Shown piece by piece: positions 8,801 through 14,569 of a stretch of DNA of 20,936 nt. The stretch's first letter is position 1. Each line of letters opens with the position of its first letter. The notes under the pieces were generated by a model. It did not search any database. It worked only from the letters and a program-made list of their open reading frames with translations, and was not told where the DNA came from. The position numbers were made by a program, and so were the translations under genes. The stretch is from CAYXUG01 sp964468655 (GTDB lineage: Bacteria > Fidelibacterota > Marinisomatia > Marinisomatales > CAYXUG01), in the NCBI GenBank assembly GCA_964468655.1, contig CAYXUG010000040.1, forward strand, positions 1 through 20,936, written 5' to 3'.

Positions 8801-9503
8801 TTCCATGGCGGATTGAATGCCAGAATGCCTCGGGTGTCTGACCGGAAAGTGTCCTTCCGCTGGCATCGGTGATTGTACCTGAAACCGACACTGGAATTGA
8901 TTTCCCCGTTCTATTGAGTAATTCGTTGATGGCAGCCAAAGCAGCTTTGCAGTTGAGAGTATCAAAAACTGTCTCAACCATGAGCAGATCAGCACCACCC
9001 CCCAGAAGCGCTTCCGCCTGTTCCTTGTATGCTGTGAATAGATCATCAAAAGTGATATTTCGGAATGAAGGATCGTCTACTTTAGGAGAAATGGAAGCTG
9101 TCCGGTTGGTGGGACCTAAAATACCGCAGACGAATCTTGGCTTGTCAGGATTTTTTTTCGTGAAACCATCGGCAGCTATTCGGGCAATTTTTGCAGCAGC
9201 AATATTTATGTCCCTGACAGCATCGGTCAATTGATAATCCTGCTGTGAAATTCCATTGGCATTGAATGTGTTTGTTTCAATGATGTCAGCTCCCGCTTTT
9301 AGGTATGCTCTGTGAATTTCATCAATCACATCAGGACGTGTTAAAGACAGCAGATCATGATTCCCTTTCAAATCAATAGAATGGCTTTGAAACAAATCTC
9401 CCCTGTAATCCTGTTCATTCAGCGAATAGGACTGAAGCATGGTTCCCATTCCGCCATCGATGATTGCGATCTTTTTTTTTAATATTTGTTCAACTGTTTC
9501 CAT
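5844..9503 (-). CDS. metH: Cobalamin-dependent methionine synthase, full-length four-module enzyme
   Basis: MetH transfers the methyl group of 5-methyl-THF to homocysteine through enzyme-bound cobalamin, giving methionine and THF in the cytoplasm. All four modules are present in about 1219 residues, close to E. coli MetH. The homocysteine module (1 to about 330) has DGGMGTMLQ near the N terminus and zinc ligands C243, C306 and C307 (GLNCALG, GGCCGTT). The pterin-binding module (about 350-640) begins at FINIGERTNVSGS. The cobalamin module (about 650-890) has DVHDIGKN, with H753 the expected lower axial ligand. The SAM-binding reactivation module (about 900-1219) has RPAPGYPACPDH at 1129-1140. 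I choose the ATG at 9503; an in-frame TTG two codons upstream (9509) lies inside the terminator's T-run. There is no Shine-Dalgarno sequence. The 5' leader carries a SAM-II-like riboswitch and terminator, so SAM repression is likely. The fifth to seventh lysine-rich codons contain a run of nine A residues. Confidence 0.97.
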   Translation of the reverse strand: METVEQILKKKIAIIDGGMGTMLQSYSLNEQDYRGDLFQSHSIDLKGNHDLLSLTRPDVIDEIHRAYLKAGADIIETNTFNANGISQQDYQLTDAVRDINIAAAKIARIAADGFTKKNPDKPRFVCGILGPTNRTASISPKVDDPSFRNITFDDLFTAYKEQAEALLGGGADLLMVETVFDTLNCKAALAAINELLNRTGKSIPVSVSGTITDASGRTLSGQTPEAFWHSIRHGNLLSVGLNCALGATQIRPHLQEISRIADTFVSVHPNAGLPDEFGEYNDTPEFMAELLGDFGQNGLLNIVGGCCGTTPEHIAAIADAVSNLSPRKIPEVDQFTKLSGLEPFTIRPDSNFINIGERTNVSGSARFRRLIKEDEYEEALSVARQQIENGAQLIDINMDEGLLDSEAVMEKFLRLVASEPDISRVPVVIDSSKWSVIETGLKNIQGKGIVNSISLKEGEKEFLEHAHKILRYGAAVIVMAFDEKGQAETVGRKVAVCERAYKLLTEKIGFSPEDIIFDPNIFAVATGIEEHNEFAINYIEAAREIKKLCPGVHISGGVSNLSFSFRGNNAVREAMHSVFLYHAIQAGMDMGIVNAGQLAVYDDLDPDILERVEDVVFNKRSDATDRLLEIADTFNSVKKKKIPDLSWRFAKIEERIKHALVEGITDFIVEDVEEARQIYPKPVEVIEGPLMDGMNRVGNLFGSGKMFLPQVVKSARVMKKAVSYLVPFIEKDLSGKEKIKKKILLATVKGDVHDIGKNIVGVILGCNGYEIIDLGVMVTAEKIMNTARKQRVDIIGLSGLITPSLEEMTYVASELDREKFTLPLLIGGATTSKKHTAIKIEQNYSAPTVHVIDASRSVDVVGTLLNKSRNGSFTSDIREEYASIRNRHEKIKSSKKLVPLNNARNQKIVINWPDYSPPEPVLKKIKVFDSYDLNKLKNYIDWTPFFATWELKGKYPNIFNDKKLGIQAKNLFDDAQELINKIINENLLTATGVLGFFPANSHDDDIRLFTDESRKKEKITLHHLRQQIDKSSGKPNRCLSDFIAPDDSGLKDWVGAFAVTVHGVDIMTKKFEDDQDDYNKILVQALADRLAEAFAECLHERVRKEFWCYADDENLENEELIQEKYSGIRPAPGYPACPDHTEKSLLWELLNVEKTAGIQLTENYAMFPASSVSGWFFSHPESAYFGIGKINKDQVKDYAKRKSMNIKEVEKWLAPNLGY

Positions 9504-9507
9504 AAAC

Positions 9508-9533
9508 AAAAAAGCCGGCGCTTATCCGGCTTT
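9508..9533 (-). terminator. Intrinsic terminator in the metH leader (riboswitch expression platform)
   Basis: On the minus strand GCCGG, a 7-nt loop, CCGGC and then six T form a textbook intrinsic terminator; flanking AAA and TTT extend the stem to 8 bp. It begins only five bases after the SAM-II aptamer and its T-run ends four bases before the metH ATG. Being downstream of the riboswitch and upstream of metH, it most plausibly attenuates metH transcription. It may alternatively just end metK read-through. The A-run of the aptamer (AAAAAG, 9542-9547) could pair with the terminator's CTTTTT, offering a possible though weak antiterminator. Confidence 0.85.
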
Positions 9534-9538
9534 ATCAT

Positions 9539-9592
9539 AACCTTTTTAGCACCTTTATTTTTAGTCGCGGCAATATGGTTCAAATCACGACT
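9539..9592 (-). promoter_or_regulatory. SAM-II-type S-adenosylmethionine riboswitch upstream of metH
   Basis: The minus strand closely follows the SAM-II (SAM-alpha, metA-type) aptamer. Stem P1 is AGTCG (9592-9588) with CGACT. Its loop reads TGATTTGAACCATATTGC, very close to the loop of the marine environmental SAM-II aptamer of known structure as I recall it. The 3' strand carries AATAAA and then the hallmark GCTAAAAAGG (9550-9541). The pseudoknot is supported: AACC in the loop (9580-9577) pairs with GGTT (9542-9539). Known SAM-II RNAs bind SAM and shut off methionine genes, usually by hiding the ribosome site at the aptamer's 3' end; here an intrinsic terminator follows, so transcriptional control is also possible. 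The related SAM-V class is an alternative, but the loop and 3' strand fit SAM-II. Comparison is from memory, not from a covariance search. Confidence 0.88.
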
Positions 9593-9599
9593 GTTACAA

Positions 9600-9626
9600 C
9601 TTATACCTGAATTCGGTTTAAGTCAA
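9600..9626 (-). promoter_or_regulatory. Putative promoter for the metH riboswitch transcript
   Basis: On the minus strand TTGACT (9626-9621) and TATAAG (9605-9600) are separated by 15 bases, somewhat short of the ideal 17. A transcript from here would start around 9593, exactly at the 5' edge of the SAM-II aptamer, which is where such aptamers normally sit. It lies 23 bases past the metK stop, so metH would have its own transcript independent of metK. Confidence 0.5.
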
Positions 9627-9649
9627 TATTCTTTTTTTTAGTCGAAGTA

Positions 9650-10864
9650 TTAATCGAGAGGGACTTCTTCCCCGGCAAATACCGGCTCAGAAAGTTCACC
9701 CGCTTTCTTCTTTAACAATTCTGCTTTGTCGGTGTTTTCCCAGGTGAAGTCGGGGTCATTCCTTCCGAAGTGACCATCAGAAGCAGTTTTCAAATAGATA
9801 GGTCTCCTTAAATTCAGAGCATTAATAATCAGTGCCGGTTTCAGTGGGAAGTACTTTCTCACAAGTTCAGAAATTCTCGTTTCGGAGATTCTGTTGGTTC
9901 CAAAACAGTGTGTTAAAACACTGACAGGTTCGGCAACACCGATGGCATAAGCAAGCTGAACTTCACATTTATCGGCAATGCTGGAAGCGACAATATTCTT
10001 AGCAATGTAACGAGCCATATAAGCCGCAGATCTGTCAACTTTTGTGGGATCTTTCCCGCTGAAGGCACCGCCCCCGTGACTACCATGACCGCCATAGGTA
10101 TCCACAATTATTTTTCTTCCTGTAAGACCGGTGTCGCAGGCGGGACCTCCGCCTACAAATCTGCCGGTTGGATTGATATGAAAAACCGTATTTTCATCAA
10201 TCCATTCGCTGCAGACAGGATTAATAACATGTTCCCGGATGTCATTTTCAACATCTTCTATGGTGTAATCTGCATCATGTTGATTGGAAATAACTACAGT
10301 ATAAACTCTCATGGGCTTACCCATGTGGTATTCCACCGTCACCTGGCTTTTTCCATCGGGACCAAGTTTAGGCAGTGTTCCATTTTTTCTAACTTCAGAA
10401 AGTCGCTCTGTTAATTGATGAGCCAAGAGGATGGGGAGAGGCATTAGTTCAGGTGTTTCGTTTGTAGCATAACCGAACATGAGTCCCTGATCGCCGGCAC
10501 CCTGTTCCTTGTGCTTACCGTCTCCTTCGTTCACCCCCTGAGCGATGTCTCCCGACTGATTGTGGATAAAAGATTGAATATCCACAGTTTCCGCATCGAA
10601 TCCGCTGTCTGTTTGGTTGTAGCCGATTTGCCCGATAACGTTACGCGCTGTTTCGATGTAATCAACCGAAGCTGAGGTTGTTACTTCACCTGAAATGAAT
10701 ACTTTGTTTGTGGTGGCCATTGTTTCCACTGCCACTCGGGCAAATGAATCCTGCTTGTAAATTGCATCCAATATTCCGTCAGAAATCTGGTCGCAGACTT
10801 TGTCCGGGTGACCTTCAGTAACCGATTCTGAAGTAAATAAAAAGCGTTCCTGGTTGTTTTCCAT
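9650..10864 (-). CDS. metK: S-adenosylmethionine synthetase
   Basis: MetK joins ATP and methionine to make SAM, releasing phosphate and pyrophosphate; it acts as a cytoplasmic tetramer with Mg and K ions. The 404-residue product is slightly longer than E. coli MetK (384). Diagnostic motifs are GHPDK at 18-22 in the N-terminal ATP-binding region, GAGDQG at 122-127 (the flexible-loop signature followed by LMFGYA), and the Gly/Lys-rich GGGAFSGKDPTKVDRSAAY block at about 264-282. The start is well supported: two AAGGA motifs lie 3 and 9 bases before the ATG. It is preceded by queF after 73 bases and followed by the metH riboswitch region, so it sits between synthesis of methionine (MetH) and a SAM-using pathway (queuosine, via QueA elsewhere). 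I see no riboswitch ahead of metK itself. Confidence 0.97.
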   Translation of the reverse strand: MENNQERFLFTSESVTEGHPDKVCDQISDGILDAIYKQDSFARVAVETMATTNKVFISGEVTTSASVDYIETARNVIGQIGYNQTDSGFDAETVDIQSFIHNQSGDIAQGVNEGDGKHKEQGAGDQGLMFGYATNETPELMPLPILLAHQLTERLSEVRKNGTLPKLGPDGKSQVTVEYHMGKPMRVYTVVISNQHDADYTIEDVENDIREHVINPVCSEWIDENTVFHINPTGRFVGGGPACDTGLTGRKIIVDTYGGHGSHGGGAFSGKDPTKVDRSAAYMARYIAKNIVASSIADKCEVQLAYAIGVAEPVSVLTHCFGTNRISETRISELVRKYFPLKPALIINALNLRRPIYLKTASDGHFGRNDPDFTWENTDKAELLKKKAGELSEPVFAGEEVPLD

Positions 10865-10937
10865 AAATCCTTTTCCTTTTAATAATTACAAATTACAGGG
10901 CGAATATTAAACAATATCTAAATTAAAATACCATTAT

Positions 10938-11324
10938 TTATTTTTCAGGAAAATCCGACACAGCCGTAATGGAAATTCCCCCTCTCGGTTTTTGAATCAG
11001 CGTCACTTTACATGTTTTCGGAGATATTACTTTCACAATATCATTTTTAATAATTCCAGCCAATGTTTCACAAAAGTGTCCTTCCTCCCTGAAACTCCAT
11101 AAATAGAGTTTTAAACTTTTGGATTCTATGCACAGTTTATCCGGTACATATTCGATGGTGACCGTGTACCAGTCCGGCTGACCCGTCACGGGACAGAGTG
11201 CCGTAACCTCATCAGAGGTCATGGTGACGTGACCGCATCCACTGGGAGCCGGGAACGTTTCCAGGTCTTTGGACGGTTTTGCTCTTATTTTCCCCAATGA
11301 TTTGAATTTGAAATCTTCACTCAT
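10938..11324 (-). CDS. queF: NADPH-dependent 7-cyano-7-deazaguanine reductase (QueF, short type)
   Basis: QueF reduces the nitrile preQ0 to the amine preQ1 in queuosine tRNA-modification biosynthesis. From the chosen start the protein has 128 residues, in line with unimodular B. subtilis-type QueF rather than the double-length E. coli type. The catalytic Cys is at residue 44 (ALCPVTGQPDW) with the expected Asp seven residues on (D51), and the family motif E-S-K-S-L-K-L-Y follows, then FREEGHFCET with the substrate-contacting His/Glu. The frame is open to an ATG at 11363, but the ATG at 11324 (MSEDFKF) gives a normal QueF N terminus and lies one base after the TAA of the upstream symporter gene, implying translational coupling. 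Its pairing with a transporter gene suggests operon membership rather than shared function. Confidence 0.92.
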   Translation of the reverse strand: MSEDFKFKSLGKIRAKPSKDLETFPAPSGCGHVTMTSDEVTALCPVTGQPDWYTVTIEYVPDKLCIESKSLKLYLWSFREEGHFCETLAGIIKNDIVKVISPKTCKVTLIQKPRGGISITAVSDFPEK

Positions 11325-11325
11325 T

Positions 11326-12555
11326 TTATCTGATTTCCCGATATAAATTGGTTTCACCTTCACTTTTTGCCACGGCCACGGCTCCCACGCTGTCGCTGGT
11401 AATATTTACCATGGTGCGGAACATATCCAGAGGACGGTCAACAGCCAGCATTGTGCCCACAATCAAAGCGACTTCCGGATGGTCCGCAATCCCAACAGCG
11501 CCCAGCACAACAAAAATCATCACCAGTCCCGCAGATGGAATGGCAGCAGCGCCCACCGAAGCCAGGAATGCTGTAATCACAATAACAAACTGCTCTGTCA
11601 TGGTGAGATCAAATCCCAGTACCTGTGCAATAAACAGCACACCGGCGCACTCGTAAAGAGCAGTACCATCCATGTTGATGGTGGCGCCGAGAGGGAGAAC
11701 AAAACTGGTTACTTTGTTTGAAACCCCCACTTTGTTCTCAACACAGTCCATGGTAACGGGAAGTGTGGCGCCGGAAGAACTGGTGGAAAATGCCGTGAGA
11801 AATGCCGTGGACATGGCTTTGGCATGTTGTAACGGACTTTCCTTTGTGAAAAAATAAAAAAGGAGCGGGAGTACAATCAGAAAGTGAATGGTCAATCCCG
11901 CGGCAATGGTTACCATATACATCCCCACTGCTTTGAACAGGCCGAATCCCGCTGTTGCCACTGCCTTGGAGATGAGTCCAAACACACCGATGGGGAGGAG
12001 CTTTATGATTCCGCCGGTGAGTTTCATCATCACGTGGAATGAGTAATCGAAAAAGTTCTTCATGAAAGTGTGGGGCTTTTCAGGCAGTTTTGTAATGGCA
12101 AATCCCAAAACGATGGAAAAGAAAATGAGGGCAAGAATATCCCCATCAGCCGCCGCCTTTACGGGGTTTGTGGGAATCATCCGGATTAAAATATCTGCAA
12201 GGGAATCAGGTTTATGAAGCTGTGAGGGATCGAAACTCTGTGTTGTTTCAGCAAGCGTAACACCCGCACCCGGCTGAATGAGGTTGGTGAGGGTGAGTCC
12301 TATGAGAATAGCAATCATTGAGCTTAAAAAATAATACCCCAGCGTTTTTCCGCCGATTCGCCCTAAGGATTTGCTGTCGCCAAGTCCTGCAACTCCGCTG
12401 ACAATAGAAGTAAAAATGAGGGGGATAATAATCATTTTCAAAAGGCGCATAAAAATAACACCGAGTGGTGCTGCAATGAGAGCGTCTTCTTTTAAGGTAA
12501 TGGCGAACAGAGCCCCCAAAATCATTGCGATAAATACCTGCCAGTGGAGTTTCAT
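11326..12555 (-). CDS. Dicarboxylate/amino acid:cation symporter (DAACS/SDF family; glutamate/aspartate or C4-dicarboxylate uptake)
   Basis: This 409-residue inner-membrane protein belongs to the sodium- or proton-coupled glutamate/aspartate/C4-dicarboxylate symporter family (GltP, GltPh, DctA). The serine-rich re-entrant loop STSSSGATLP is at 257-266 and the unwound-helix motif NMDGT at 294-298, followed by the second re-entrant loop, GAAAIPSAGLVM. The family elevator fold has eight membrane helices plus two hairpins, which fits the hydrophobic pattern. Which acid is carried depends on a few residues in the last helix; here that region reads AVDRPLDMFRTMVNITSDS, whose DR...D...TMVN pattern is compatible with acidic amino acid or dicarboxylate binding. 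I do not choose between gltP and dctA. The gene is divergent from gamma-glutamyltransferase, which releases glutamate, making glutamate uptake an attractive inference. It is the first gene of a unit with queF. Confidence 0.93.
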   Translation of the reverse strand: MKLHWQVFIAMILGALFAITLKEDALIAAPLGVIFMRLLKMIIIPLIFTSIVSGVAGLGDSKSLGRIGGKTLGYYFLSSMIAILIGLTLTNLIQPGAGVTLAETTQSFDPSQLHKPDSLADILIRMIPTNPVKAAADGDILALIFFSIVLGFAITKLPEKPHTFMKNFFDYSFHVMMKLTGGIIKLLPIGVFGLISKAVATAGFGLFKAVGMYMVTIAAGLTIHFLIVLPLLFYFFTKESPLQHAKAMSTAFLTAFSTSSSGATLPVTMDCVENKVGVSNKVTSFVLPLGATINMDGTALYECAGVLFIAQVLGFDLTMTEQFVIVITAFLASVGAAAIPSAGLVMIFVVLGAVGIADHPEVALIVGTMLAVDRPLDMFRTMVNITSDSVGAVAVAKSEGETNLYREIR

Positions 12556-12605
12556 AAGGGAGTGAATTTAAAGTTTTTACAATGGGATTGCCAACATAAG
12601 TTCAT

Positions 12606-12670
12606 TGACAACTTTGTCATTGATAGATTTATCAAAAACAGATTTGTCATAGACAGATTTGTCATAGACA
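12606..12670. repeat. 15-bp tandem repeats with TGTC/GACA dyads in a divergent promoter region
   Basis: The 172-base gap between the divergent symporter and ggt genes holds four consecutive 15-bp units (12611, 12626, 12641, 12656). The last two are identical, GATTTGTCATAGACA, and the first two are diverged copies. Each good copy contains an 11-bp dyad, TGTC-ATA-GACA, and the left edge carries another perfect dyad, TGACAA-CT-TTGTCA (12606-12619). A TTGACA sequence follows at 12673 but has no well-spaced -10 (TATATT at 12692 is only 13 bases away). The arrangement looks like an operator array for a dimeric repressor or activator acting on one or both genes. Simple tandem duplication without function is the alternative. 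Confidence 0.65.
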
Positions 12671-12727
12671 GCTTGACATTCTAACCATTCTTATATTACC
12701 ATCCCTGCCTTAATTCTTAGTATCCAG

Positions 12728-14464
12728 ATGAAACTGAAAAAGAAAAACATTGCATTATACCTGCTGATATCAATCCTGTTTTTTGTAATTGGTTGCAGTC
12801 CAAGATTACCCGTTCAAATTACACCATCGGAATCTTATGGCGTTGTCGCATCGCCTCATCCGGTAGCTACTGCCATTGGTGAGGACGTGCTGAAAAATGG
12901 AGGAAATGCAGTGGATGCCGCAGTAGCCGTTGGCTTCGCCCTTGGGGTTGTGGATCAGTTCAATTCGGGAATCGGCGGCGGCGGGTTTATTGTCATCAGA
13001 TTGGCAGACGGAACTGTTTATACCATAGACGCCCGGGAAACAGCGCCGGCTCTGGCAACAAGAGATATGTATCTGCGGGATGGTGATTACATTCCTGAAT
13101 TGAGCAGAACGGGACCGCTGTCTGTTGGTGTTCCGGGGATTGTGGCGGGGTATGTGAAAATGCTGGAGCTTGCCGGCAGTCAAAGTTTAAGGGAACTCGT
13201 GGCACCTTCTATCCGGGTGGCGGAAAAAGGATTTGTGCTGGATGAATATTATATGTCCCGGTATGGAGGGGTGATTGATGGTCTGTCTTTTGATTCTGCC
13301 TCTGCGGCAGTTTACCTGAAAAGTGATGGAAGCAGTTATTCCGCAGGCGATGTTCTCATTCAAAAGGATCTGGCGGAAACGTATTCTAAAATAGCTGAAA
13401 ACGGTGTTGATTATTTTTACATAGGTGAATTTGCTCTGGCACTGGCTGGCTACATGGCTCAAAACGGCGGACTTATTTCATTTGAAGATATGGCAAATTA
13501 CAAACCTAAGCTAAGGGATGCTGTAACGGGGAATTACAAAGAAGTTGAAATTATCGGCATGGCGCCGCCAAGTTCCGGTGGTGTGCACGTGGTGCAGCTA
13601 TTGAATATGGTGGAATCCTCCAGGATTCTTGAAGGCAAAGAAAAATGGACATCAGAAGGCATTTTCCGCATGAGCCAATTTATGGAAAAAGCATTTGAAG
13701 ACAGAGCAATCCATCTCGGTGACAGCGATTTTTATCCAGTACCGGTGGAGCGTCTCACCAGCAAATCCTACGCCGATTCTGCGGTGCAGGTAATAATGGG
13801 AAGTGATAAAACCGTTGAAACGGTTAATGTCCTTAAATTGGGAACAAGTAACCCACGAATTAATTCGTGGGTTAACAGCGGTTTGTTGCCTGATGGACAT
13901 ACGGCAAACTATGCCGTCATTGACAAATGGGGAAATGCAGTGAGCGTAAATCAGACGGTGAATCTCACCTTTGGCGCTAAAATTACACTACCCGGAACGG
14001 GCGTAATTCTTAACAATCAGATGGACGATTTTTCTTCCCAGCCGGGAGTGCCCAATGCATTTGGACTGGTAGGCAGTGAAGCCAATTCCATCGCACCGGG
14101 AAAGAGGCCCCTCTCAAGCATGTCGCCTACGATTGTTGTGAAAAATGATAAGCCGGTTCTAATTCTGGGCGGTGCTGGTGGTCCAAGGATTATTACGGCT
14201 GTACTGCTCACTATTATGGGAATGGTGGATTTCGGAATGGACCTTGATGAAGCTTTAATGCAAACGAGGTTTCATCACCAGTACAAGCCCGATCTTCTGT
14301 ATCTGGAAACGTCCGCATCATTCTGGACAAAAGCTGGACTTCGGCTAAAAGGGATCAAACCTGAGATGAGGGACGAACTGGGCCGCATAAATGCTATTGC
14401 GTGGAATGATGAAGCAGGCGGGTACATTGCCATCCCCGAGCCGAGGATGGGGAAACGGTACTAA
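12728..14464 (+). CDS. ggt: Gamma-glutamyltransferase (gamma-glutamyltranspeptidase), predicted lipoprotein
   Basis: GGT cleaves the gamma-glutamyl bond of glutathione and related peptides, releasing glutamate or passing it to another amine. The 578-residue precursor begins with a basic n-region, hydrophobic stretch and lipobox FVIGC (Cys23), so the mature enzyme should be lipid-anchored; E. coli GGT is a free periplasmic protein. GGGG-type substrate loop GIGGGGFIVIR and DARETAP are near residues 80-105. The N-terminal nucleophile formed by autocleavage is Thr392 in GHTANYAVIDKWGNAVSV, followed by NNQMDDFS at about 429 and the oxyanion loop GGAGGPRI at about 481. The large subunit is therefore about 23-391 and the small subunit 392-578. 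A 26-bp palindrome sits in the linker just before the cleavage site. No Shine-Dalgarno sequence precedes the ATG. The divergent neighbour is a glutamate/dicarboxylate symporter. Confidence 0.95.
   Translation: MKLKKKNIALYLLISILFFVIGCSPRLPVQITPSESYGVVASPHPVATAIGEDVLKNGGNAVDAAVAVGFALGVVDQFNSGIGGGGFIVIRLADGTVYTIDARETAPALATRDMYLRDGDYIPELSRTGPLSVGVPGIVAGYVKMLELAGSQSLRELVAPSIRVAEKGFVLDEYYMSRYGGVIDGLSFDSASAAVYLKSDGSSYSAGDVLIQKDLAETYSKIAENGVDYFYIGEFALALAGYMAQNGGLISFEDMANYKPKLRDAVTGNYKEVEIIGMAPPSSGGVHVVQLLNMVESSRILEGKEKWTSEGIFRMSQFMEKAFEDRAIHLGDSDFYPVPVERLTSKSYADSAVQVIMGSDKTVETVNVLKLGTSNPRINSWVNSGLLPDGHTANYAVIDKWGNAVSVNQTVNLTFGAKITLPGTGVILNNQMDDFSSQPGVPNAFGLVGSEANSIAPGKRPLSSMSPTIVVKNDKPVLILGGAGGPRIITAVLLTIMGMVDFGMDLDEALMQTRFHHQYKPDLLYLETSASFWTKAGLRLKGIKPEMRDELGRINAIAWNDEAGGYIAIPEPRMGKRY
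13849..13874. repeat. Perfect 26-bp palindrome inside the ggt coding sequence
   Basis: Two 13-base arms, TAACCCACGAATT and its exact reverse complement, meet without a spacer. In the ggt reading frame this encodes roughly SNPRINSWVN, in the variable linker about ten residues before the autocleavage Thr392. A perfect palindrome of this length is unlikely by chance in coding DNA and resembles a mobile or dispersed palindromic element that inserted in frame where extra residues are tolerated. Confidence 0.85.
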
Positions 14465-14569
14465 TATTCTTTGTATACTGCCAGTCCCAGGCAGACCATT
14501 TCATCATTCACTACAGTCTGAACAATCTGGGGTTCCACTACTAGCAGTTAAGGTCATACAATTTTCACC
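14465..14569 (+). other. Gap between ggt and the MATE gene, no feature recognised
   Basis: These 105 bases contain no clear hairpin, promoter or small gene. An AAGGT sequence lies about 20 bases before the next ATG, too far for a standard ribosome site. Cotranscription of ggt and the MATE gene is possible, because I see no terminator. Confidence 0.5.

Noticed and set aside
9507..9509. TTG as the metH start
   Set aside because: It lies inside the terminator T-run and adds only two residues; the ATG at 9503 gives the usual N terminus.
10865..10937. Riboswitch ahead of metK
   Set aside because: The 73-base gap is AT-rich, lacks the GCTAAAAAGG and UGAUUU elements and has no terminator; only a good ribosome site is visible.
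12611..12670. CRISPR-like repeats
   Set aside because: The 15-bp units are contiguous with no spacers and too short for CRISPR repeats; better read as tandem operator-like repeats.
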